A stretch of DNA of 45,722 nt from Nocardia araoensis NBRC 100135 (GTDB taxonomy: Bacteria; Actinomycetota; Actinomycetes; Mycobacteriales; Mycobacteriaceae), in assembly GCF_000308435.1 (NCBI RefSeq), contig NZ_BAFR01000130.1, positions 1 through 45,722 on the forward strand, given 5' to 3'. A program made the position numbers and the translations under genes. Of the stretch, positions 9,335 through 17,243 are shown piece by piece. Every line of letters begins with the position of its first letter. The stretch's first letter is position 1. The notes beneath the pieces were generated by a model. That model did not search any database, was not told where the DNA came from, and saw only the letters and a program-made list of their open reading frames with translations.

Positions 9335-11095
9335 ATGTTCGCGCTGTGGACCTGGCTCGGACACGCCACCGGTGCGGCCCCGGCCGACCTGGGTGACCAG
9401 GAGACGCTCGCGCTGGCCGTCCCGGTCGCCGCGGACGGAGCCCTCGAGGTCATCGACGTCGATGCCGCCCTGGTGGATCCCGCGACTTTCGCCGACTCGA
9501 GCCTCGACCACCCGGGAGAGTCGGTCCTGGCCTGGCAACGGGTGGTGCGTTCCGTGCTCGCCGACCCCGCCGGGGAGTCGCCCGGCGCGGACGCCGAGGC
9601 CCTGCCCCTCGCCGCGCACGCCGTGCCCGATGCCTCCGGCACGGCCATCGTCTCCGCGCGACGCGCACTGGATGTTCTCCGCGATACCGAGGCGATCACC
9701 GCCGACCTGCGGGCCACGCTGAAAGCCCGGCTGCGGCCCTACCAGGCGCGCGGAGTCGGCTGGCTGCGCGAAACGGTGGCCGTGCACGGCGGCGCGGTGC
9801 TCGCCGACGAGATGGGGCTGGGCAAGACCGTGCAGACCATCGGCTTCCTGCTGGACCGGGCCGAGGCCGGGACGCAGCTGGTGGTGTGCCCGACGTCGCT
9901 GGTCGGCAACTGGGCCCACGAGATCGGCCGGTTCGCGCCGGGGCTGCGCGTGGTCGTGTGGCGTGGCGGCGCCGTCGACGCCGACGCGATCGTTGTCACC
10001 GGTTACCCGACGCTGCGCTTACACGGGCAACTGCTGGCGCAGCGGAACTGGGCGACGGCCGTCTTCGACGAGGCGCAGGCGCTGAAGAATCCCCGCACCC
10101 AGGTCGCGAAGGCGGCGCGCGCGATCGGCGCCGCCGCGACGGTCGCGCTGACCGGCACGCCGGTGGAGAACCATCTCGACGAGTTGTGGGCCCTGCTGCA
10201 CCTGGTGGCACCCCGGCTGTTCGGACACCGCACGCAGTTCCGGCGGCGCTTCGTGCGGCCGATCCACGAGGGTTCGGCCGCCGCAGCGGCGCGGTTGCGC
10301 GACACCATCGAACCGGTGGTGCTGGCCCGCACGAAACGTCAGGTCGCCGCCGCCCTGCCCGCCAAGATCCACAGCGATCTGCTGTGCGACCTCACCGCCG
10401 AACAGGAACGGCTCTACGACCGACTACTCGACCGAGCCGTCGCCGATGGATTCGGCGCGGGCATCGAGCGCCACGGCCGCGTGCTCGCGGCGCTGACCGC
10501 CCTGAAGCAGGTGTGCAACCATCCCGGGCTGATCACCGGCGAACTCGACGAGCTGGCCGGCCGGTCCGGAAAACTCGACCTGTGCACCGATATCATCGCC
10601 GCCAATCTCGAAACCGGCAGCCCGACGCTGATTTTCACGCAGTACCGGCAGACCGGCGAGTTGCTGGTGCGACATCTCGCCGAGCAGTTCGGCGTGCGCG
10701 CGCCGTTCTTCCACGGCGCGCTCTCGCAGGCCGAACGCGCCGAGATCGTCACCAGGTTCCAGGCCGAGGACGGGCCGCCGGTGCTGGTGCTCAGCCTGCG
10801 CGCGGCGGGCACCGGTCTCACGCTGACCCGCGCCGCCGATGTCGTCCACTTCGATCGCTGGTGGAACCCGGCGGTGGAGGCGCAGGCCTCCGACCGGGTG
10901 CACCGGATCGGACAGACCCGCACGGTCACCGTCACCACCCTCACCTCGATCACCACCGTGGAGGAGCACATCGCGGGCATGCACGACCGCAAGGCGGCGC
11001 TGCGCGACCTCGGCGACGCGGCGGGCATCGCTGCGCTGGCCGCACTGGACGACGCCCAGCTGATCGAGATACTGCGCCGGAAGCGGGAGAACTGA
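9335..11095 (+). CDS. SNF2-family DEAD/DEAH-like helicase (short HelZ type)
   Basis: A 586-residue Swi2/Snf2 ATPase that should translocate on double-stranded DNA. Motif I DEMGLGKT begins near residue 157, motif II DEAQ near 245, motif III is LTGTP, and the C-terminal RecA lobe ends with the SNF2-typical DRVHRIGQTRTVTV. The N-terminal ~130 residues are poorly conserved. Mycobacterial HelZ is about 1,000 residues, so this is a compact version without the long N-terminal region. The stop overlaps the start of the SWIM gene by one base (TGATG), indicating coupled translation. A helicase–SWIM pair also exists as Rv2101–Rv2102. ATG 9335 is the first plausible start after the tetR operator; a longer N-terminus is not seen upstream. 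Confidence 0.88.
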   Translation: MFALWTWLGHATGAAPADLGDQETLALAVPVAADGALEVIDVDAALVDPATFADSSLDHPGESVLAWQRVVRSVLADPAGESPGADAEALPLAAHAVPDASGTAIVSARRALDVLRDTEAITADLRATLKARLRPYQARGVGWLRETVAVHGGAVLADEMGLGKTVQTIGFLLDRAEAGTQLVVCPTSLVGNWAHEIGRFAPGLRVVVWRGGAVDADAIVVTGYPTLRLHGQLLAQRNWATAVFDEAQALKNPRTQVAKAARAIGAAATVALTGTPVENHLDELWALLHLVAPRLFGHRTQFRRRFVRPIHEGSAAAAARLRDTIEPVVLARTKRQVAAALPAKIHSDLLCDLTAEQERLYDRLLDRAVADGFGAGIERHGRVLAALTALKQVCNHPGLITGELDELAGRSGKLDLCTDIIAANLETGSPTLIFTQYRQTGELLVRHLAEQFGVRAPFFHGALSQAERAEIVTRFQAEDGPPVLVLSLRAAGTGLTLTRAADVVHFDRWWNPAVEAQASDRVHRIGQTRTVTVTTLTSITTVEEHIAGMHDRKAALRDLGDAAGIAALAALDDAQLIEILRRKREN

Positions 11096-11649
11096 TGGCG
11101 GACAACGAATTCGGCTACACCGCATGGGGGATGGACTGGGTCCGGCTGGCGGAGCCGCTGCGTCAGACCCGGCCCGACCCGATGCTGCCCCGCGCGCGCA
11201 GCATCGCGCGCAACAACGGCGTGCAGGCCGCGATCGAAGGACGGGTGGTGCGCGCCACCATCCACCGGGGTGGCCAGGCGTCGGTGACGCAGGTGGAGGT
11301 CGCCCCGCTGTCCCGGCAGACCATCGCCGCGATCGCCGGGATCGTGCCGGACCCCAGCGTGCTGACCGACGACATGTACCGCGGGATCAGCGCGGCCGGG
11401 GTCTCGCTCGCGCCCGTCCTCGCGGGTACCGACTGCTCGTGCACGGCGCGCAAGACGCGGTGCGTGCACGTCCTGGCCGTTTTCTACGAGATGGCGCGGC
11501 GAGTCGACGAGGATCCTCGACTGGGCTTGGCGATCCAGGGCTACTTCGCTGCCGCGCCGCCGGATTCGGACGCGTCCGCACCGGCGACGCGGTGGACGCC
11601 GATCAGTGCGCTCGACCCCCGGCGATTCTTCACGACGACCCCGTGCTGA
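11095..11649 (+). CDS. SWIM zinc-finger protein
   Basis: A 184-residue protein with the SWIM zinc finger CxC…CxH: C114, C116, C123 and H125. SWIM fingers bind DNA or proteins and are common partners of bacterial SNF2 ATPases. An N-terminal WGMDWVRLAEPL segment is typical of this helicase-linked family. It is co-transcribed and translationally coupled to the helicase gene, so the two probably act in one complex on DNA, for example in remodelling or repair. That joint role is inferred. The usual full-length partner is longer (about 250–300 residues); this one ends shortly after the finger. Confidence 0.87.
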   Translation: MADNEFGYTAWGMDWVRLAEPLRQTRPDPMLPRARSIARNNGVQAAIEGRVVRATIHRGGQASVTQVEVAPLSRQTIAAIAGIVPDPSVLTDDMYRGISAAGVSLAPVLAGTDCSCTARKTRCVHVLAVFYEMARRVDEDPRLGLAIQGYFAAAPPDSDASAPATRWTPISALDPRRFFTTTPC

Positions 11650-11686
11650 ACCGCGGGCGCTCCGGCCGTCTGGCCCGGAAGCGGAA

Positions 11687-11860
11687 ACCTTCGGTCAGTG
11701 GCGCACGCGGATCCGGCTGGCCGCTTCGCTGTCGCTGCTCGCCGCGGGGATGCCGATCGCGCGGATCGCGGGCCGGGTCGGTCATGCGACGCCGAGCGCG
11801 TACGTCGCGGCGTTCCGGCGGGACGTCGGTGTCCCGCCGGGACGGTATTTCGCCGGCTGA
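11687..11860 (+). pseudogene. C-terminal remnant of an AraC-family regulator
   Basis: In-frame sequence starting TFGQWRTRIRLAASLSLLAA and ending VPPGRYFAG is the second half of an AraC-type DNA-binding domain, including the second helix-turn-helix (MPIARIAGRVGHATPSAYVAAFRR). No cupin or first HTH precedes it; instead the SWIM gene stop lies about 40 bases upstream. The residual frame has no start codon with a ribosome site. It is a truncated pseudogene left by deletion of the 5' part, and its stop codon abuts that of the convergent SDR gene. Confidence 0.85.
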
Positions 11861-12601
11861 TCAGGCGTTGGTGCCGCTGTCCACGGTGAGGAACGCACCG
11901 GTCACACTGCGACCGGACGGCCCGGCCAGGAAGGCCACCGTGGCCGCGACATCGTCGGCGGCGCCGAAGCGCCCGAGCGCGGTCAGGTCGCGCTGCCGCG
12001 CCGCGTGCGCGCCGTCGCCCGGATTCATGTCGGTGTCGGTGGAACCCGGCTGGACGAGGTTCACCGTGATCGCCCGCGGGCCCAGTTCGCGCGCCAGCGC
12101 CTTGGTGAAGCCGTTGAGGGCGGACTTGCTGAGGTTGTAGAGCGTCACCCCTTCGAACGGCGCGTGATCGGTCAGGTTGGTCCCGATGCTGATGATCCGT
12201 CCGCCGTCGGGCATGTGCGCGACGGCGGCCTGCGCACCGACGAACGCGGCACGAGCGTGCACGTGGAGCGCGTTGTCGATCTCCGCGACGGTGAATTCCC
12301 CGAACGGCTTCGCCGGGAAGATTCCCGCGTTGTTGACCAGGATGTCCAGGCCGCCGAGTTCGGACGCCGCACGGTCCACCGCCGCGCGCACAGCGGCGGC
12401 ATCGGCGCTGTCGGCCTGGAGCGCGACGGCTCGGCGCCCGAGCGCCTCCACCTCGCCGACCACCGTCTTCGCCTGCCCCTCGGCGTGCTGATAGGTCAGC
12501 GCCACGTCCGCGCCCGCCGCGGCGAGGCGGCGCACGATCGCGGCCCCTATCCCGCGACTGCCCCCGGTGACCAGCGCGACCTTGCCCGTCAGCTCCGACA
12601 T
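11861..12601 (-). CDS. Short-chain dehydrogenase/reductase (SDR)
   Basis: A 246-residue classical SDR oxidoreductase using NAD(P)H. The cofactor loop TGGSRGIG is at 12–19, NNAG at 90–93, the catalytic S138, Y155 and K159 (YNLSK) are present, and the basic R16 after the glycine loop suggests NADPH preference. It resembles 3-oxoacyl-ACP-reductase-like SDRs, but the substrate cannot be told. ATG 12601 follows AAGGAG. It is divergent from a TetR gene 105 bases away, with a palindromic operator in between, a classic regulator–target pair. Confidence 0.92.
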   Translation of the reverse strand: MSELTGKVALVTGGSRGIGAAIVRRLAAAGADVALTYQHAEGQAKTVVGEVEALGRRAVALQADSADAAAVRAAVDRAASELGGLDILVNNAGIFPAKPFGEFTVAEIDNALHVHARAAFVGAQAAVAHMPDGGRIISIGTNLTDHAPFEGVTLYNLSKSALNGFTKALARELGPRAITVNLVQPGSTDTDMNPGDGAHAARQRDLTALGRFGAADDVAATVAFLAGPSGRSVTGAFLTVDSGTNA

Positions 12602-12617
12602 CGGTACTCCTTCTATT

Positions 12618-12639
12618 TTTGTGTCAATCAGTACACAAA
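12618..12639. promoter_or_regulatory. Palindromic operator between the SDR and TetR genes
   Basis: TTTGTGT, eight bases, ACACAAA: a perfect 7-bp inverted repeat located 16 bases upstream of the SDR start. It is the likely site of the divergent TetR protein. An AT-rich TATATT at 12675–12680 could be the -10 for the tetR gene. Confidence 0.65.
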
Positions 12640-12706
12640 TAGCCAAGCCCATTCGCCGCCGCGATGTCAAGAGGTATATTTAACGATCGACACAGAAAGG
12701 TCCGGC

Positions 12707-13309
12707 ATGGCTGAACGGGGACGACCGCGCGCCTTCGATCGCGCCGAGGCGTTGCGCCGCGCCATGGAGGTGTTCTGGGAGCACGGGTACGAGGGCGCGT
12801 CGATGAGCGACCTGACCGCCGCGATGGGGATCAACTCCCCCAGCCTGTACGCCGCGTTCGGCGGCAAGGAGGCGCTGTTCCGCGCGGCCGTGGACCTCTA
12901 CGGGCACACCGACGGCGGCTACACCGCCCGCGCGCTGCGCGAGGAACCCACCGCGCGAGCAGCCATCGAGGCGATGCTGCGGGACAACGCGGTGGCCTAC
13001 ACCGAGGAGAGCAAGCCGCACGGGTGCATGGTCGTGCTCGCGGGCTCCACCTACACCACCCGCAACACCGGCATCCGCGACTTCCTGATCGACAAGCGGC
13101 GCGCGACGACCGAGGACATCCGACGACGGATCGAGCGCGGCGTCGCCGAGGGCGATCTCCCGCCCGGCACCGACAGCACGGCGCTCGCCGGCTTCTACAC
13201 CACGGTTCTCTACGGCCTGTCCATCCAGGCGCGCGACGGCGCGACGCTGGCGGAACTCACCGCGTCCATCGACTGCGCCATGTCCGCCTGGCCCACCCCG
13301 GACCGCTGA
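12707..13309 (+). CDS. TetR-family regulator of the divergent SDR
   Basis: A 200-residue TetR/AcrR protein. The N-terminal helix-turn-helix covers residues about 20–60 (YEGASMSDLTAAMGINSPSLYAAFGGKEALF). The C-terminal part carries HGCMVVLA, typical of the TetR subgroup that controls adjacent SDR genes. ATG 12707 has AGAAAGG seven bases upstream. Its gene is 105 bases from the SDR gene in divergent orientation and shares the TTTGTGT…ACACAAA operator. The expected role is repression of both genes until a small molecule, probably the SDR substrate, binds. Confidence 0.92.
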   Translation: MAERGRPRAFDRAEALRRAMEVFWEHGYEGASMSDLTAAMGINSPSLYAAFGGKEALFRAAVDLYGHTDGGYTARALREEPTARAAIEAMLRDNAVAYTEESKPHGCMVVLAGSTYTTRNTGIRDFLIDKRRATTEDIRRRIERGVAEGDLPPGTDSTALAGFYTTVLYGLSIQARDGATLAELTASIDCAMSAWPTPDR

Positions 13310-13315
13310 CGCGGA

Positions 13316-15091
13316 CTACTTCCGGCGCAGCGCCGCGATGCGCTCGCCGAGTTGTTCGGCGCTGGCCAGCGCGGTCGGCGGCCCGCCGCACTCGCGGCGC
13401 AGCTCGCCGTGGATCACGCCATGCGGCTTCCCGGTGCGATGGTGGTGCATCGCCACCAGGCTGTTGAGTTCGCGCCGCAATTCGCCGAGCCGATCGGCGG
13501 TGGCGACCCGCTCCGCGGCGCCTGCCACCTGCGGCCCGGGATCGGGGACGGGCACGGACACGCTGCGATCCGCGACCTGTCTGGCCTGTCGCTCGCGCAA
13601 CAGCGCGCGCATCTGCTCGGCGTCGAGCAGACCCGGGATTCCCAGATAGTCGGCTTCCTCGTCACTTCCGGCGAAGGTCGCGGTACCGAAGGAGGATCCG
13701 TCGTAGATCACCTGGTCGAGCTCGGCGTCGGCGGCCAGCGCGACGAAGGACTTCTCCTGTTCGCCCGGCTCGTCCTGCTGCTTGTTCGCGTCGATCAGCA
13801 GCTCGTCGTCCAGGCCGTTCTTCTCCCGGTGCGGCTTGCCGATGACGTGGTCGCGCTGCAACTCCAGCTGCGCTGCCAGATCCAGCAGCACCGGTACCGA
13901 GGGCAGGAACACGGTCGCCGTCTCGCCGGACTTGCGAGCACGCACGAAACGCCCGATCGCCTGTGCGAAGTACAACGGGGTGGAGGCGCTGGTCGCATAC
14001 ACCCCGACGGCGAGGCGCGGCACGTCGACGCCCTCGGACACCATACGGACCGCGACCATCCATGGCTGGGTGCTGTTGCTGAATTCGGCGATGCGGTGGG
14101 AGGAGGCGGGGTCGTCGGACAGCACCAGCGCCGGCTTCTCGCCCGAAATGTGTTCCAGCAGTTCCGCGTAGTCACGGGCACGGTCCTGGTCGGTGGCGAT
14201 CACCAGGCCGCCCGCGTCGGGCATGCCGGAGGCGCGCTTCTGGCGCAGCCGGATGTCGGCGGCGCGCAGCACGGCGGAGATCCAGTCGCCGGCCGGATCG
14301 AGCGCGGTCCGCCAGGCACGGGCGGTCTGCTCCGCGTTCAGCGGCTCGCCGAGGCGGGCGGAGTACTCCTCGCCCGCGCTGTCGCGCCAATGCGCTTCGC
14401 CGGAGTAGGCCAGGAAGACCACCGGCCGCACCACACCGTCGGCGAGCGCCTCGGCGTAGCCGTAGGTGTGGTCGGCGCGGGACTTCGGGAAACCTGACTC
14501 GTCGGGTTCGTAGACGACGAACGGAATCTGGCTGTCGTCGCTGCGGAACGGGGTACCGGTCAGGGCGAGGCGGCGGGTGGCGTCGCCGAACGCCTCGGCG
14601 GTCGCGTCACCCCAGCTCTTGGCATCTCCCGCGTGGTGGATCTCGTCGAGAATGACCAGTGTCCTGCGATTCTCGGTGCGCACGCGGTGGCGCGAGGGAT
14701 GCGCGGCGACCTGCGCGTACGTGACCACGACACCGTGATAGTCACCCGAGGTGCCACCGGTGGAGTTGGAGAACCGCGAGTCCAGGGCGATCCCGCTGCG
14801 CGCCGCGGACTGCGCCCACTGGTGCTTGAGATGTTCGGTGGGCGCCACCACGGTGATCTGGTCCACGGTGCGGTCGGCCAGCAGCTCGGCGGCCACCCGC
14901 AGCGCGAAGGTGGTCTTGCCCGCGCCCGGGGTGGCCACGGCGAGGAAGTCCCGAGGTTTGGTGGCCAGGTACTTCGTCAGCGCACGTCGCTGCCAGGCAC
15001 GGAGGGAGCCTGCGCCGGCGGGGCCGGCCGCCTTCGAATCGCCCGGCGTCTCTGCCTCTCCCGCCACAGCGGCGCCACCCGACCCAGTCAC
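13316..15091 (-). CDS. XPB/Rad25-like DEAD/DEAH helicase
   Basis: A 591-residue superfamily 2 helicase. Walker A ATPGAGKTT is at 53–61, DEIHH at 149–153, motif III LTGTPFRSD follows, and the second lobe ends with QAIGRFVRARK. The C-terminal ~200 residues, with a charged QQDEPGEQEKSF stretch and a HHHRTGKPHG segment, are specific to an actinobacterial subgroup. Helicases of this architecture act in DNA repair or restriction-like defence. The closest known relatives are uncharacterised. The start is GTG 15091, with only a weak ribosome site. It is monocistronic. Confidence 0.87.
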   Translation of the reverse strand: MTGSGGAAVAGEAETPGDSKAAGPAGAGSLRAWQRRALTKYLATKPRDFLAVATPGAGKTTFALRVAAELLADRTVDQITVVAPTEHLKHQWAQSAARSGIALDSRFSNSTGGTSGDYHGVVVTYAQVAAHPSRHRVRTENRRTLVILDEIHHAGDAKSWGDATAEAFGDATRRLALTGTPFRSDDSQIPFVVYEPDESGFPKSRADHTYGYAEALADGVVRPVVFLAYSGEAHWRDSAGEEYSARLGEPLNAEQTARAWRTALDPAGDWISAVLRAADIRLRQKRASGMPDAGGLVIATDQDRARDYAELLEHISGEKPALVLSDDPASSHRIAEFSNSTQPWMVAVRMVSEGVDVPRLAVGVYATSASTPLYFAQAIGRFVRARKSGETATVFLPSVPVLLDLAAQLELQRDHVIGKPHREKNGLDDELLIDANKQQDEPGEQEKSFVALAADAELDQVIYDGSSFGTATFAGSDEEADYLGIPGLLDAEQMRALLRERQARQVADRSVSVPVPDPGPQVAGAAERVATADRLGELRRELNSLVAMHHHRTGKPHGVIHGELRRECGGPPTALASAEQLGERIAALRRK

Positions 15092-15259
15092 GCAGACGAC
15101 CCTAGCGGCCCGGCACGGCGTGTCGCCAAACCGACGCGGCAGGCGCGACGGGCATCACACGGCCACCAGCCAGGACGCTGGGAGTTCACCCCATGCCCAC
15201 CGAGACGTCGCACGCACACTCCGATGCCGATCGACGAAGTGCGCGATGCTGTAAGCACG

Positions 15260-16402
15260 ATGACCGAGCAGCACGCCATTCCGGGCGATCCGCCGCAGAC
15301 CGACGCACCGTCGACCCGCGCCGCCGCCGTGCGCCCGCCCACCTGGGCCGATCGCGCGAGCGCGCGGACCGCGGTGGTGAGCAGGCGGGCCGCCGCGCTG
15401 ACCATGCGGGTGGCGGAGAAGGCCTGGGCCGATTCCATCTTCGCGAAGTCGGCCGCGGCGGCGTTCTGGCAGACGCTCTCGCTGGCGCCCCTGTTGCTCG
15501 GACTGCTCGGCAGCCTCGGTTACGTGGGCGGATGGTTCGGCCCGGACACGGTGCAGATCGTCGAGTCCAAGATCATCGCGTTCAGCCGGGACCTGTTCAG
15601 CGCGAACGTGGTGACCGATCTCATCGAGCCCACGGTCCAGGACGTCCTCGGGCGCGGGCGCGGTGCGGTGGTGTCGGTGGGCTTCGTCCTGTCGCTGTGG
15701 GCCGGGTCGTCGGCGATGGCCACCTTCGTCGACTCGATCGTGGAGGCCCACGACCAGCAGGACGCACGGCACCCCGTGTGGCAGCGCATCTTCGCGCTGT
15801 TGCTGTACCTGCTGTTCCTGGCGGCGTCGGTGTTCATCCTGCCGCTGGTGGCGCTGGGGCCGACGCTGATCGGACGGGTGCTGCCCACCGCGTGGCGGGC
15901 GACCGGACTGCAACTGCTGGACTTCTTCTACTACCCCGGCGTCGGCCTGCTGCTGATCGTCGGGCTCACCACCCTGTACAAGCTGGCCCTGCACACCTCG
16001 TTGCCCTGGCACCGGCTCTTCGGCGGGGCGCTGGTGGCCGGCGTGTTCTTCATGGCGGCCAGCGAAGTGCTGCGCCGCTACCTGTCGTGGGTGAGCCGCA
16101 CCGGCGTCACCTACGGCGCGCTGGCGACGCCTATCGCGTTCCTCCTGTTCACGTTCTTCCTTGGCTTCGCGGTGATCCTGGGCGCGGAGTTCAACGCGGC
16201 GGTGCAGGAGTTCTGGCCAGCCCGCGCGACGCGCATGGAGCAGGTGAAGGAGTGGATCGCCAATCAGGTGCGCGGAGAGAGCGGAGCCGACGAGGACACG
16301 GAGGATCGGGACGAGGCCGCGGCGGGTCAGGACGACGCGGGCTCCGACGGCCGACGCGCCGTGCTCGACCTGCGCGCAGCGCGGTCCTCGTCCGGCGAGT
16401 AG
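15260..16402 (+). CDS. YihY/BrkB-family inner-membrane protein
   Basis: A 380-residue integral membrane protein of the YihY/BrkB family. After a ~50-residue cytoplasmic N-terminus there are about six hydrophobic helices between residues 65 and 330, including AFWQTLSLAPLLLGLLGSL, then an acidic, disordered C-terminal tail rich in E and D. It corresponds to Rv2707 by position and type, and like Rv2707 it precedes the DUF3039 gene. The transport role is unproven. ATG 15260 is used, but ATG 15224 is in frame and equally supported because neither has a good ribosome site. Confidence 0.87.
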   Translation: MTEQHAIPGDPPQTDAPSTRAAAVRPPTWADRASARTAVVSRRAAALTMRVAEKAWADSIFAKSAAAAFWQTLSLAPLLLGLLGSLGYVGGWFGPDTVQIVESKIIAFSRDLFSANVVTDLIEPTVQDVLGRGRGAVVSVGFVLSLWAGSSAMATFVDSIVEAHDQQDARHPVWQRIFALLLYLLFLAASVFILPLVALGPTLIGRVLPTAWRATGLQLLDFFYYPGVGLLLIVGLTTLYKLALHTSLPWHRLFGGALVAGVFFMAASEVLRRYLSWVSRTGVTYGALATPIAFLLFTFFLGFAVILGAEFNAAVQEFWPARATRMEQVKEWIANQVRGESGADEDTEDRDEAAAGQDDAGSDGRRAVLDLRAARSSSGE

Positions 16403-16411
16403 ATCTTCGCC

Positions 16412-16648
16412 TCAGTCGCCCTTGCGTAGGCCGTCGTAGACCTTCTTGCACTCCGGGCACACCGGAGAGCCCGGCTTGGGCGAGCGGGTCACCGGGAAGA
16501 CCTCTCCGCACAGCGCGACCACGTGGGTGCCCAGCACGGCGCTCTCGGCGATCTTGTCCTTCTTCACGTAGTGGAAGAACTTCGGGGTGTCGTCGCCCGT
16601 CGTCTCGTCGGTCGTCGTATCCGGGCGAACCATGGTGTCGGTGCTCAC
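16412..16648 (-). CDS. DUF3039 small zinc-binding protein
   Basis: A 78-residue actinobacterial protein (DUF3039; Rv2708c counterpart). C47, C64 and C67 (ALCGEVF … PVCPECKK) with H42 or H26 form a likely zinc ribbon. The KFFHYVKKDKI core is the family hallmark. GTG 16648 is chosen because family members begin with STDT; an upstream ATG at 16657 is possible. Its function is unknown. The gene is convergent with the YihY gene and divergent from DUF3099, as in mycobacteria. Confidence 0.88.
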   Translation of the reverse strand: MSTDTMVRPDTTTDETTGDDTPKFFHYVKKDKIAESAVLGTHVVALCGEVFPVTRSPKPGSPVCPECKKVYDGLRKGD

Positions 16649-16767
16649 GCACTCCATGATGCCGCATCGCGCGACGACCCCGCTGACCACGGTGTCACCT
16701 CTGAGCCGACCACGAGGGCTCCCACCAGCAAAGGATGGGAATTCGACCTCCGTATGTGCGCGGACGG

Positions 16768-16790
16768 ACCCCGAGTGGAAGACTCGGGGT
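16768..16790 (+). other. Perfect 9-bp hairpin immediately before the DUF3099 start codon
   Basis: ACCCCGAGT, loop GGAAG, ACTCGGGGT. The stem ends at 16790 and the ATG is 16791. The only purine-rich candidate ribosome site, CGGGG, is inside the 3' arm and GGAAG is in the loop, so folding would control access to the start. Confidence 0.6.
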
Positions 16791-17210
16791 ATGCAGCAGA
16801 ACGGCGATTCCCCATCCGCCGACGGCCGCGACCGCGAAGAGCACCCCGACGTGACGATGCCGACGCAGCCCCGCCGTTCCTCCGGATACTTCCCAGGCAA
16901 TGACGACAAGCACCCCGCCTTGATCACCGAGGCGGCGCCCTCGCTGGAAGACCAGCACCGAGCCCGGGTGCGTCGGTACACGATCATCATGGCGTTCCGC
17001 ATACCGTGCCTGGTCCTCGCGGCGATCGCCTACAGCGCGTTCGGCAACCCGCTGCTGTCCATCCTGATCATCGTCGCGTCCATTCCGCTGCCGTGGATCG
17101 CGGTGCTGATCGCCAACGATCGCCCGCCCCGCCGCAAAGACGAGCCCAGCCGATGGGACCGTCCGCGCACGGCCATCGAGTCGCGCCCGCACAACGCCAT
17201 CGACAACTGA
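16791..17210 (+). CDS. DUF3099 family membrane protein
   Basis: A 139-residue protein of the actinobacterial DUF3099 family (Rv2709 counterpart). The first ~60 residues are polar, ALITEAAPSLEDQ being the conserved lead-in. Two closely spaced hydrophobic helices follow (about 67–85 and 88–107), then a basic tail, giving a hairpin in the membrane with both ends probably cytoplasmic. The role is unknown; it lies in the conserved sigA–sigB interval. ATG 16791 is immediately preceded by a strong hairpin that covers the ribosome-binding region. Confidence 0.85.
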   Translation: MQQNGDSPSADGRDREEHPDVTMPTQPRRSSGYFPGNDDKHPALITEAAPSLEDQHRARVRRYTIIMAFRIPCLVLAAIAYSAFGNPLLSILIIVASIPLPWIAVLIANDRPPRRKDEPSRWDRPRTAIESRPHNAIDN

Positions 17211-17243
17211 CCCCGCCGGGAGGACCGGCTCACCACGGGCGGG

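Noticed and set aside
9886..11090. Long second plus-strand frame inside the SNF2 helicase
   Set aside because: Only its 3' part, after 11095, is real (the SWIM gene); the rest is Arg-rich shadow sequence.
13316..15091. XPB-like helicase as part of a defence island
   Set aside because: No nuclease, methylase or other defence gene lies next to it; its neighbours are conserved housekeeping genes.
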